Below, piece by piece: positions 1-8,018 of a stretch of DNA of 12,207 bases. Every line of letters starts with the position of its first letter. The first letter of the stretch is position 1. Under the pieces are notes generated by a model that saw nothing but the letters and a program-made list of their open reading frames with translations, ran no database searches and was not told the DNA's origin. The stretch comes from Bacteroidales bacterium UBA1736 (GTDB lineage: Bacteria; Bacteroidota; Bacteroidia; Bacteroidales; UBA932), in assembly GCA_002315825.1 (NCBI GenBank), contig DCIC01000049.1, positions 3,363-15,569 on the forward strand. The letters run 5' to 3'. A program made the translations under genes and the position numbers.

Positions 1-1754
1 CTGGTGATGTCTTTGAGGACGGAACGATAGGCGATAAGGATACGGGACTTAGAGATAAAGCCCGAATAAAGATTGTCACCGTGAAGGACAGGCAGACGCC
101 ACTCCTCAGTGCGGTCAAACTTATCTAGCACAGAAGAAATATTCTCGTCCTCAGTCACGACAATATCAGAGCGCCGCATAATATTCCTGACATAAAGCTT
201 GTCATAGAGGTCGTCCCGGAACATATACTTGCGCAGCACATCGATATCAATAAAGCCCTGATAATGCCCTCCCCCATCCAGAACCGGGAAAATGGCCGCA
301 GTACTCTGCGTGATGACAGGCATAATATCACGCAAAGAAGCATCAATATCAATATGAGGATATTTGTCCTTTACCAAGTCCCTGGTTTTCATCAAAGTAA
401 GTACTGCCTGATCGTTATCGTGAGTGATCAGCGCACCATTCATAGCAATACGCTTGGAATAGATAGAATACTTCTCAAAAATCCTGGTCACCCCATACGA
501 GACCGTAGAAGCAATAATCAGAGGAGCAAGGAGCTCGTACCCGCCGCTGATCTCAGCAATGAGGAAAATGGCAGTCATCGGAGCCTGCATCACACCTGCC
601 ATCATCGCAGCCATCCCCACAAGAGCAAAATTCTGCTCCGGAACGGAAATCGAGCTGCCCGCAAGGAGAAGATTGAGCACCCGGGCAACAAGAAATCCCA
701 ATATCGCCCCTTCAAACAGCGTGGGTCCGAATGTACCTCCGACTCCGCCTCCGGAGTTAGTGAGGGTCATCGCCACTACTTTTACGAAGAATACCAATAC
801 GAGGATGAGCGGAAGGCCCCAGGCAAAGCCGTCAAACAATCCAAGCAGCGGTGAGGAGGACTCGTCCCAGCTGATCCCCTGAAGGAGGTTGCCCAGCGAA
901 TCATAGCCCTCACCATAGAGGACGGGAAATGCGAAAATCAGAATCCCGAGAAGAAGGGCGCAGGCAGCCCACTTCACGAAAACATTGTGGCGGAATCTGC
1001 CGAGATAATCCTCAAGTGAGAGGGTCACTCTTGTAAAATAGAGGGAACCGAATGCCGCAACCACGCCAAGGATGAGGTAGAAGGGCACATTTATCATTCT
1101 GAACGGGATAAGGGTGCAGTGAAAAGGCAGGCTGAGCCCCGTAAAGAGATACGAAACCAATGTCGCCGATATCGTGCTCAGAAGCAGCGGCAGAAGGGAC
1201 GACATAGAGAGATTGAAAAAGAGAATCTCCACCGTGAAGATGAGGCCGGCAAGAGGGGCTTTGAAAATACCCGCCAGTGCGCCTGCCGCCCCACAACCCA
1301 GCATCAATGTCATATCCTTGTAGGAGAAATGCATCCACCGGGCGAAATTTGATCCGATGGCCGCTCCTGTATAAACAATGGGGGCCTCAGCTCCAACGGA
1401 GCCTCCGAAGCCGATGGTGAAGGTACTTGTGAGGACCGAAGACCACATATTGTGGGGCTTGATCCGGGATTCGTTCTTCGAAACGGCAAGGAGGACTTTG
1501 GTGACTCCGTGACTGATATTGTCCCGGACAAGGTATCTGACAAGGAGAAGGGAGATAAGCATTCCCAGCCCGGGAAGCACAAGATATATCCAGCCGACAG
1601 TGGCGGATGCCACTATGGCCGACGCGACTCCTTTGGCAGAACGGATGAGCCAAGTAAGCAGAACTGCCGCAAAACCCGATGAGAGGCCTACGGCAATTGA
1701 AAGGATGGTCAGCTTGTTTTTGTCTGAAAGCTTGTCGATGAATGTACTAAGCAT
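1..1754 (-). CDS. ClC-family chloride channel or H+/Cl- antiporter with C-terminal CBS pair (3' end cut by window edge)
   Basis: The 584 codons visible encode an inner-membrane protein. Residues 1-430 form the ClC membrane domain and about 435-584 form two CBS repeats, which in this family bind adenine nucleotides and regulate transport. Anion-pathway motifs are visible: GSVGAEAP at 119-125, where Glu123 corresponds to the gating glutamate of the G[K/R]EGP motif, and GGTFGP at 338-343, the GxFxP motif. Tyr432 in the YSIYSKR stretch is a plausible pore tyrosine. The first motif (GSGIPE in E. coli) appears here as SHGVTKVL, a form I associate with CBS-bearing bacterial ClCs. The position matching E. 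coli Glu203 appears to be Ile177. The ATG at 1754-1752 overlaps the last 8 nt of the upstream acidic-protein gene, implying translational coupling. The second CBS repeat is nearly complete, so only a few codons are probably missing. Family assignment is firm; channel versus antiporter is undecided. Confidence 0.95.
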   Translation of the reverse strand, partial: MLSTFIDKLSDKNKLTILSIAVGLSSGFAAVLLTWLIRSAKGVASAIVASATVGWIYLVLPGLGMLISLLLVRYLVRDNISHGVTKVLLAVSKNESRIKPHNMWSSVLTSTFTIGFGGSVGAEAPIVYTGAAIGSNFARWMHFSYKDMTLMLGCGAAGALAGIFKAPLAGLIFTVEILFFNLSMSSLLPLLLSTISATLVSYLFTGLSLPFHCTLIPFRMINVPFYLILGVVAAFGSLYFTRVTLSLEDYLGRFRHNVFVKWAACALLLGILIFAFPVLYGEGYDSLGNLLQGISWDESSSPLLGLFDGFAWGLPLILVLVFFVKVVAMTLTNSGGGVGGTFGPTLFEGAILGFLVARVLNLLLAGSSISVPEQNFALVGMAAMMAGVMQAPMTAIFLIAEISGGYELLAPLIIASTVSYGVTRIFEKYSIYSKRIAMNGALITHDNDQAVLTLMKTRDLVKDKYPHIDIDASLRDIMPVITQSTAAIFPVLDGGGHYQGFIDIDVLRKYMFRDDLYDKLYVRNIMRRSDIVVTEDENISSVLDKFDRTEEWRLPVLHGDNLYSGFISKSRILIAYRSVLKDIT

Positions 1755-2112
1755 CAGAAGAGTCTTCTTCCCCACCATACTGGGAAATGTTGTCATCAGG
1801 AAGAGCCTCGTCCTCTCCCGCTGTGTCGGGAGCTCCGGCTACCTGCTCGTTCTCAGCCTCCTCTTCACCCTCGAGCCATTTTTCTATATCGTTGATATCA
1901 TCGGTCTTCACCTTGATCTTTACGAGGTAGATGGCATCAGGTATCTCAATAGTGACAGCGTAGAAGGGAGTACCGTCGGGCTTGGTGTACTTGGTCAGAT
2001 CAGGGAGGTAATCGCTGAAACCTTTGGGGTACTTTTCCTCAAAGGCCGAGGCAAGCTCTTCCGACATATTCTCGTAACTTACTACGTGGTGTTTTTTTCT
2101 TTCGATAGCCAT
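1747..2112 (-). CDS. small acidic protein of unknown function
   Basis: This 121-residue protein has a basic start (MAIERKKHHVVSYENM), a compact middle with aromatic and beta-like segments (residues about 28-80, including FYAVTIEIPDAIYLVKIKV), and a low-complexity acidic tail from about 82 to 121 rich in Glu, Asp, Gly and Ala. No signal peptide, membrane helix or catalytic motif is visible, so it is probably cytoplasmic. I recall similar short proteins in Bacteroidales but can name no function. Its start lies 65 nt after the ygiQ stop and its end overlaps the ClC start by 8 nt, so the two are probably translated together. A one-mismatch version of the -7 box (TAATATTG, 2145-2138) precedes it but has no matching -33 element. 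The overlap, the tight packing and the non-random composition support a real gene. Confidence 0.75.
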   Translation of the reverse strand: MAIERKKHHVVSYENMSEELASAFEEKYPKGFSDYLPDLTKYTKPDGTPFYAVTIEIPDAIYLVKIKVKTDDINDIEKWLEGEEEAENEQVAGAPDTAGEDEALPDDNISQYGGEEDSSDA

Positions 2113-2163
2113 ATCTGAAGTTATTTCATTTCGGCTACAATATTAGAACAATTTTTCAATAGA

Positions 2164-2183
2164 AAATAGTCTGCAGTCTATTT
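2164..2183 (-). terminator. imperfect palindrome overlapping the ygiQ stop codon; weak terminator candidate
   Basis: On the minus strand the sequence reads AAATAG-A-CTGCAG-A-CTATTT, a dyad with one central A/A mismatch that includes the ygiQ stop codon. It is followed by a short T-rich stretch (TCTATTG). The stem is A/T-rich and the potential loop is tiny, so it could be a weak or leaky terminator between ygiQ and the acidic-protein gene, or it could be chance. Confidence 0.25.
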
Positions 2184-3908
2184 CTTTTTGAAAAAATATG
2201 ATTTTTGAGCTTTTTTGCGTTCGGGGTCAGTCTCGACAAATACATTCTTCATCGTCCTGGGGTCGAGACCAGTGTAAAACATCACTGAGGATGTGGTCAT
2301 TGGGGTCGGGGTGAAATCCTGGACCTGATCCATCCAAATCCCTTGAAGACCAGGATGCTGCGACAATCTCTGCATATCCTGCACAGTACACCCGGGATGG
2401 GATGAGATAAAATAGGGCACGAGCTCGACGTGGGTGTGAGCCTCGCGATTGATGCGGTCAAACTCGTCGCGCAATTTACAGAAAAGGCGGAAGGAAGGCT
2501 TGGCCATATATTGAAGGACTTTGTCCTCTGTGTGCTCGGGAGCGACTTTGAGCCGCCCGGAGGTGTGCTCGAGGACAAGTTCTTTGAGATATGTCCTGGC
2601 ATTCTCGTCCACAAAGCCCTTTTTCTCGTCCAAAATAAGATCGTATCTTACCCCGCTGCCGATGTAGGCGTGCCTTATCCCCTTGACACTCATCACCTGA
2701 TGGTACATTCCAAGCACTCTGGAGTGGTCCCGGTTCATATTGGGACAGACAGATGGGTAGAGACAGGATTTGCGGCGGCACACTTCGCACAGCTCTTGCT
2801 TCTTGCCGTGCATCCCGTACATATTGGCCGTAGGCGCACCGAGATCGGAGATATTGCCGGCGAAGCCCGGCAGCGTTCTCAGCGCAGCGACTTCCCGCAC
2901 AATGGATTGCTCGCTGCGGCACTGGATGAATTTGCCCTGATGGGCGGCAATTGTGCAGAAGTTGCAGCCTCCGAAACATCCGCGGTGGGTGTTGATGGAG
3001 TATTTGATCATATCGTAGGCAGGGATGCGCTTGTCCTTGTATCTGGGATGGGGCAATTTTGTAAACGGCAAATCCCAGAATGAGTCCATCTCAGCCTCGG
3101 TCGCGGGAGGGAAGGGCGGATTGATCTGTACATAGCCGTCCCCCACAGGCTCGACGATGACCTGAGGATGCATCATATTGGCGTGAGTCTCAATCTGATG
3201 GAAATTCTCGGCAAATGCTTTCTTGTCCCTGCAGCAGAGCTCGAATGAGTGCAGGAAGAGCGCGTCTTTGAGCTTGCTGCGCCCTGTCATCAGGAACGCA
3301 AGCTGCGAAATGCGGCGAATGTCGGATGCATTGCGCCCATCTTCGATGGCGCGGGTGAGCTCGAGCATCGGTCTCTCCCCCATTCCGTAGCAGAGATAGT
3401 CGGCGCCGCTGTCCACAAGAATCGAGGGGAAGAGTCTGTCCTGCCAATAATCATAATGCGTAAGTCGCCTCAGGGACGCCTCAACTCCTCCGATAACGAC
3501 GGGGACATCAGGGTAAAGCTGCTTGAGTATCTTGGAATAGACTGTGACCGCATAATCGGGCCTCTGTCCTGCACGGCCGTCAGGGGTGTATGCGTCGTCG
3601 TGGCGAAGACGCCTTGCGGCAGTGTAGTGGTTGACCATCGAATCCATTGCTCCGGAGTTGACGGCAAAGTAGAGCCGCGGCGCGCCGAATTTCTTGAAAT
3701 CACGCAAATCGTCCCTCCAGTTGGGCTGGGGGACGATTGCTATGCGGTATCCAAAATGCTGGAGGTATCTGCTGATACAGGCTGTACCGAAACTGGGGTG
3801 ATCCACGAAGGCATCCCCTGTAAAGAAGATTATGTCCACATAGTCCCAGCCAAGTTTTTCCATTTCCTTGACGCTGGTCGGGAACATATAGGCAGCCTGT
3901 GAGTCCAT
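2178..3908 (-). CDS. ygiQ: YgiQ-family radical SAM protein
   Basis: The protein has 576 residues from the chosen ATG at 3908-3906. The N-terminal part carries the YgiQ signature (WDYVDIIFFTGDAFVDHPSFG) and a Rossmann-like, cobalamin-binding-type region. The radical SAM core follows, with the [4Fe-4S] cysteines in HRGCFGGCNFC (Cys311, 315, 318). A second cysteine group (374, 377, 382, 388) follows the SAM motif. The reaction of YgiQ proteins has not, to my knowledge, been established. A longer reading from 3959 is possible but would run back into argS. The chosen start follows the argS stop by one base, has AGGA six bases upstream, and puts the conserved EMEKLGW segment at its usual distance from the N-terminus. 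The protein ends soon after the conserved YTGLDP segment with a Lys-rich tail, so most of the C-terminal extension found in longer homologues such as E. coli YgiQ (about 740 residues) is absent. Confidence 0.93.
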   Translation of the reverse strand: MDSQAAYMFPTSVKEMEKLGWDYVDIIFFTGDAFVDHPSFGTACISRYLQHFGYRIAIVPQPNWRDDLRDFKKFGAPRLYFAVNSGAMDSMVNHYTAARRLRHDDAYTPDGRAGQRPDYAVTVYSKILKQLYPDVPVVIGGVEASLRRLTHYDYWQDRLFPSILVDSGADYLCYGMGERPMLELTRAIEDGRNASDIRRISQLAFLMTGRSKLKDALFLHSFELCCRDKKAFAENFHQIETHANMMHPQVIVEPVGDGYVQINPPFPPATEAEMDSFWDLPFTKLPHPRYKDKRIPAYDMIKYSINTHRGCFGGCNFCTIAAHQGKFIQCRSEQSIVREVAALRTLPGFAGNISDLGAPTANMYGMHGKKQELCEVCRRKSCLYPSVCPNMNRDHSRVLGMYHQVMSVKGIRHAYIGSGVRYDLILDEKKGFVDENARTYLKELVLEHTSGRLKVAPEHTEDKVLQYMAKPSFRLFCKLRDEFDRINREAHTHVELVPYFISSHPGCTVQDMQRLSQHPGLQGIWMDQVQDFTPTPMTTSSVMFYTGLDPRTMKNVFVETDPERKKAQKSYFFKKK

Positions 3909-3909
3909 A

Positions 3910-5640
3910 CTACATCCTGTCGGGAAGTTCGATTCCAAGGATGCCCATCGCTTTGACAAGGACTGATGCCAATGTATCGATCAGCACCAAACGCATACTC
4001 AACAGAGTCTGGTCCTCTTCCTTGAGGATGGGTGTATCGTGGTAGTATTGGTTGAACTCTTTTGCCACTTCGTAGGCATAGTTGGCTATCACTGCAGGTG
4101 AAAGTGCGGCTGCGGCTTCAGCTATCCGCTGGGGATAGAGATTGAGAAGCTTGACGAGACGCACTTCCTTGGGGCTTAATTCGGCCTCAGCTGCGACATC
4201 ACCGCTTATGCCTGCCTGCTGAGCTTTCCTCAGAATGCTGCGGATGCGGGCGTGGGTGTACTGGATGAATGGACCGGTGTTGCCGTTGAAATCGATTGAC
4301 TCCTTGGGATTGAAGAGCATTGTCTTCTTGGGGTCCACTTTGATAATAAAGTACTTGAGGGCACCCAGACCTATCATTCGGTAGAGTCTGTCTTTCTCTT
4401 CCTCGCTGAGGCCTTCGAGCTTGCCGGACTCTTCGGATGTAGCTTTGGCCTCTTCGTACATTTTTTCGATGAGGTCATCTGCATCCACCACTGTTCCCTC
4501 CCTTGACTTCATCTTGCCTTCGGGAAGCTCAACCATCCCGTATGAGAGGTGGAATATCTGGTCTGCCCAAGCAAATCCAAGCTTGCTCAGTATCAGCTTG
4601 AGGACCTGGAAATGGTAGTTCTGCTCATTGCCGACTACGTATATGTGTGAGTCGAGATTGTTCTCGGCAAATCTCCTTTCTGCGGTGCCGAGGTCCTGGG
4701 TGATGTACACTGAGGTACCGTCGGAGCGGAGCACGAGCTTGCGATCGAGTCCGTCATCAGTGAGGTCGCACCATACAGAATTGTCGGGGTCCTGGACAAA
4801 GGCGCCCATCTCGATTCCCTTAGCCACCAGCTCTTTACCGAGAAGGTAGGTGTCGTGCTCGTAGTATGTCTTGTCGAAAGTAATGCCGAGGGCTTTGTAT
4901 GTCTGGTCAAATCCGGCGAACACCCAGCTGTTCATTGTCTCCCAGAGAGCGCGCACCTGGGGGTCGCCCGCTTCCCACTTGACAAGCATTTCGTGAACGT
5001 CGTTGATGACATCTGGATTTTCTTTCTCCATCTTGGCAAACTCGACGTAGCAGTCTCCCACGAAGTGGTCACCTTTCTTGCCTGTGGACTCGGGGGTAGC
5101 TCCGTTGAAGCGCTTCTGCCAAGCGTACATTGACTTGCAGATGTGGACTCCCCTGTCATTGACAAGGGTCGTCTTAATGACGTTCTCTCCTGCAGCCTTG
5201 AGCAGCTTGGATACTGAGTCTCCAAGGAGGTTGTTGCGGATGTGTCCGAGATGAAGAGGCTTGTTGGTATTGGGGGATGAGAACTCCACCATCACGTTCC
5301 TTCCGGTGGAAGGCAGAGTGCCGAAATCCTTGTCTGATACTATCGAGCGCAGCAGTTCGTTCCAATAGAGGACGGAGAGGCTGATATTGAGAAAGCCTTT
5401 GACTACGTTATACCCGCTGATTTCGGGGACGTTGGTCTGAAGCCATCCGCCTATTGCGGCTCCGGTATTGTCAGGAGTGCTGTGGGATATACGCAAAAGA
5501 GGGAAGACAACCAATGTAAAGTCGCCTTCGAACTCTTTTCGTGTTACGCTTATTTGCAATGATGAGGCTTCAATATCTGCCCCGTATAGTTCCTTGATAG
5601 CCTGCGCGGCTTTGGACGCGAGAAATGTTTCAGGTGTCAT
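3910..5640 (-). CDS. argS: arginyl-tRNA synthetase
   Basis: This 576-residue cytoplasmic enzyme charges tRNA-Arg with arginine using ATP. It shows the ArgS N-terminal additional domain (about 1-110, with FEGDFT and KGFLNIS), the class I HIGH motif as HLGHIRNN (130-137) within SSPNTNKPLHLGHIRNN, the conserved TLVNDRG segment (158-164), and the KMSKS-equivalent region around GKMKSREGT (375-383). A helical DALR-type anticodon-binding domain ends in the typical LPDRM terminus. Length is normal for the family. The stop of rpoD and the start of argS are separated by one base (TAGTATG), and the same arrangement links argS to ygiQ, so translation of the three is probably coupled. No T-box or other leader is possible at this spacing. 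Nothing looks broken. Confidence 0.98.
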   Translation of the reverse strand: MTPETFLASKAAQAIKELYGADIEASSLQISVTRKEFEGDFTLVVFPLLRISHSTPDNTGAAIGGWLQTNVPEISGYNVVKGFLNISLSVLYWNELLRSIVSDKDFGTLPSTGRNVMVEFSSPNTNKPLHLGHIRNNLLGDSVSKLLKAAGENVIKTTLVNDRGVHICKSMYAWQKRFNGATPESTGKKGDHFVGDCYVEFAKMEKENPDVINDVHEMLVKWEAGDPQVRALWETMNSWVFAGFDQTYKALGITFDKTYYEHDTYLLGKELVAKGIEMGAFVQDPDNSVWCDLTDDGLDRKLVLRSDGTSVYITQDLGTAERRFAENNLDSHIYVVGNEQNYHFQVLKLILSKLGFAWADQIFHLSYGMVELPEGKMKSREGTVVDADDLIEKMYEEAKATSEESGKLEGLSEEEKDRLYRMIGLGALKYFIIKVDPKKTMLFNPKESIDFNGNTGPFIQYTHARIRSILRKAQQAGISGDVAAEAELSPKEVRLVKLLNLYPQRIAEAAAALSPAVIANYAYEVAKEFNQYYHDTPILKEEDQTLLSMRLVLIDTLASVLVKAMGILGIELPDRM

Positions 5641-5641
5641 A

Positions 5642-6502
5642 CTAGCCTAAGAATGTCTTCAACAATTTACTTGCATTGGGTTTTTTGAGCTTCCGTATCG
5701 CCTTTTCCTTGATCTGGCGGACACGCTCTCTGGTAAGGTCAAGTCTCTCACCGATCTCTTCGAGAGTCATCTCCTGGCAGCCAATGCCGAAGAATGATCT
5801 GATAATCTCTCTTTCTCTGGGAGTCAGGACCTGCAGGGCTCTGTCAATCTCAGTGCTGAGCGATTCGCCCACAAGGCCTTTGTCTGCCATAGGCGAATCA
5901 TCATTGGGAAGAATATCAAGCAGACTGTTGTCCTCGCCCTCGACAAAGGGTGCGTCCACTGACACGTGACGGCCCGATACGCGAAGGGTGTCGGCAATCT
6001 TGTCCTTAGGGACATCTATCATCTCTGCAAGCTCCTCGTTGGAAGGCTGGCGCTCGTTTTCCTGTTCAAACCTTCCGAGGGCTTTATTGATTTTGTTCAG
6101 GGATCCTACCTGATTGAGAGGCAGTCTGACGATTCGGCTCTGCTCGGCGAGGGCCTGGAGGATGGACTGGCGGATCCACCATACCGCGTAGGATATGAAT
6201 TTGAATCCTCTGGTCTCATCAAACTTCTCCGCCGCCTTAATAAGGCCGAGGTTGCCCTCGTTAATAAGGTCAGGAAGGCTGAGTCCTTGGTTCTGATACT
6301 GTTTTGCTACTGATACCACAAACCTGAGGTTGGCCCTGGTAAGCTTGTCGAGGGCTATCTTGTCGCCCTTCCTGATCCTCTGCGCGAGTTCTACTTCCTC
6401 CTCGGGAGAGACCAGCTCCTCTCTACCTATCTCCTGGAGATATTTGTCGAGGGCTGCGCTCTCTCGATTGGTAATCGATTTTGTAATCTTTAACTGTCTC
6501 AT
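5642..6502 (-). CDS. rpoD: primary (housekeeping) sigma-70 factor
   Basis: This 286-residue sigma factor directs RNA polymerase to housekeeping promoters. Region 1.2 (about 16-48, LDKYLQEIGREELVSPEEE), region 2 (about 54-123, including DLINEGNLGLIKAAEKFD and the -10-recognition helix YAVWWIRQSILQAL), region 3 (about 133-208) and region 4 (about 222-275, with the helix-turn-helix EEIGERLDLTRERVRQIKEK) are all intact. Region 1.1 is absent. The short size and the opening MRQLKITKSITNRES are typical of the Bacteroidota primary sigma factor, which recognises -33/-7 promoters rather than the E. coli -35/-10 type. It lies 14 nt after the htrA stop and one base before argS. AGGAAA at the htrA stop is a possible ribosome-binding site. 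Sharing a transcript with a periplasmic stress protease could link its level to envelope stress, but that is inference. Confidence 0.98.
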   Translation of the reverse strand: MRQLKITKSITNRESAALDKYLQEIGREELVSPEEEVELAQRIRKGDKIALDKLTRANLRFVVSVAKQYQNQGLSLPDLINEGNLGLIKAAEKFDETRGFKFISYAVWWIRQSILQALAEQSRIVRLPLNQVGSLNKINKALGRFEQENERQPSNEELAEMIDVPKDKIADTLRVSGRHVSVDAPFVEGEDNSLLDILPNDDSPMADKGLVGESLSTEIDRALQVLTPREREIIRSFFGIGCQEMTLEEIGERLDLTRERVRQIKEKAIRKLKKPNASKLLKTFLG

Positions 6503-6516
6503 TTATCTAGTGTTTC

Positions 6517-7971
6517 CTATTCGTCGTCTTTGCCGAAGCCGAAATAGGAAGCTCTGCCGTTGGGACTAATGCCTTCGATGAAGACTGCCCTCTTGCTCTT
6601 GGATGCGATATTGATCACGTCCTCGGGTGAGCTGACTGCCTGATCATTGACATAGAGGATGATGAAACCTTCCACTGCGCCTGCGTCAGCCATCTTGCCT
6701 CTGCCCACGGAGGTGATTTCCACACCTTTCTTTATGCCGTACTCCTGGAGCTTTTCCTTGGACGGTGTGGACAGATTGGCGCCATAGAATGCTACTGAGC
6801 CGTCTGCCTGTACTGATCCGTTGTCGGATGAAACCGCCTGGAACTCAACGTTTACGACTTTGTTCTCGCCGTCACGAATGACTGTCACCTTGGCTTTGTC
6901 TCCGGGATGGAAACTGTTCACCCTCTCCTGAAGTGAGGCCATATTGATAATCTTGACTGTGTCAACTGCGATGATGACGTCATCTTTTTTCAACCCGGCC
7001 TTGTCAGCTGTGCTTCCTTTCTGAACTTCGTTAATATATACGCCGTTTGGAGAGGAAAGTTTCAATTCTTTTTCCTTTTCTTCTGTAATATTGCCTCCGG
7101 TGATTCCGAGCATCACTCTCTTGACTGATCCGAAGTCGATAAGATCGGACACAATTCTGCTGACGATGTTGGAAGGAACGGCAAAGGAGTAACCGGAATA
7201 TGATCCGGTGGTGGAGACGATGGCAGTGTTGATTCCTACGAGTCTGCCGGCTTTGTTGACAAGTGCTCCGCCGGAGTTGCCGGGATTGACTGCAGCATCA
7301 GTCTGGATGAATGATTCTATTTTGAATTCGCCGGTGTAGTTGGGCATTGACCGTCCCTTTGCGCTGACGATGCCGGCGGTGATGGTGGAGCGGAGCTCTT
7401 CTCCCAAGGGGCTGCCGATTGCGAGCACCCATTCGCCGAGGCGTAATTTGTCGGAATCTTCAAACTCGACTATTGGAAGGCCTTCCGCGTCAATCTTGAT
7501 GAGGGCGACGTCAGTTGCGGGGTCGGTGCCGATGACTGTGGCGGGGTATGATTTGTTATTGTTGAGTGTCACTTTGACCTCCGATGCGTCTGCAACCACG
7601 TGGTTATTGGTCACGATGTAGCCGTCGCTGCGGATGATGACTCCTGATCCGCTGCCCTTGCGCACTCTGTCGCGGGACTGGGGAGCGCCTTGGTCTCCGA
7701 AGAAGAATTCGAAGAAGGGGTTTATCTGGTAGTTCTGGGTGCTCTTGACTGATACTTCGACATATACGACTGCGTCAACTGCCGATTCGGCGGCGAAGGT
7801 AAAATCTGGATAGTCGGTCTGTGCCAAGTTGACAGTGCGGTACATTGCCGCGCCACTGGTATTGAATGAGTCCTGCGGCACTGATGCAGGAGTGGTGGCC
7901 TTTGTAATTGCGAATGCTGCAAGCGTGCTGAGAAGGACGCAGGCTGCGATTAGTGTGATGTTCTTTTTCAT
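6517..7971 (-). CDS. HtrA/DegQ-type periplasmic serine protease with two PDZ domains
   Basis: From the ATG at 7971 the product has 484 residues: a short signal or signal-anchor (MKKNITLIAACVLLSTLAAFA), a trypsin-like protease domain (about 55-280) and two PDZ domains (about 285-375 and 395-480). The catalytic triad is visible as His124 (TNNHVVAD), Asp154 (ATDVALIKI) and Ser233 (NPGNSGGAL). It should degrade or refold misfolded envelope proteins in the periplasm. The reading frame stays open upstream to an ATG at 8070. That extension would place a hydrophilic 33-residue tail before the signal sequence, and it runs through two copies of a 34-bp noncoding repeat, so I reject it. The gene leads the htrA-rpoD-argS-ygiQ train. 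The long leader with three dyads may be a regulatory site for the operon. Whether it is DegP-, DegQ- or DegS-like in function cannot be told. Confidence 0.95.
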   Translation of the reverse strand: MKKNITLIAACVLLSTLAAFAITKATTPASVPQDSFNTSGAAMYRTVNLAQTDYPDFTFAAESAVDAVVYVEVSVKSTQNYQINPFFEFFFGDQGAPQSRDRVRKGSGSGVIIRSDGYIVTNNHVVADASEVKVTLNNNKSYPATVIGTDPATDVALIKIDAEGLPIVEFEDSDKLRLGEWVLAIGSPLGEELRSTITAGIVSAKGRSMPNYTGEFKIESFIQTDAAVNPGNSGGALVNKAGRLVGINTAIVSTTGSYSGYSFAVPSNIVSRIVSDLIDFGSVKRVMLGITGGNITEEKEKELKLSSPNGVYINEVQKGSTADKAGLKKDDVIIAVDTVKIINMASLQERVNSFHPGDKAKVTVIRDGENKVVNVEFQAVSSDNGSVQADGSVAFYGANLSTPSKEKLQEYGIKKGVEITSVGRGKMADAGAVEGFIILYVNDQAVSSPEDVINIASKSKRAVFIEGISPNGRASYFGFGKDDE

Positions 7972-8018
7972 ATTGTCGGTATGTTTATTTTCTTTCTCCC
8001 CGCCCCCTTTCTTGTGGC

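Noticed and set aside
264..1682. Several plus-strand open frames across the ClC gene
   Set aside because: They are antisense shadows of a continuous, well-matched ClC protein on the minus strand.
2138..2145. Separate promoter for the acidic-protein gene
   Set aside because: TAATATTG differs from the -7 consensus at one base and no TTTG lies at the right distance. The sequence is A/T-rich and chance is likely.
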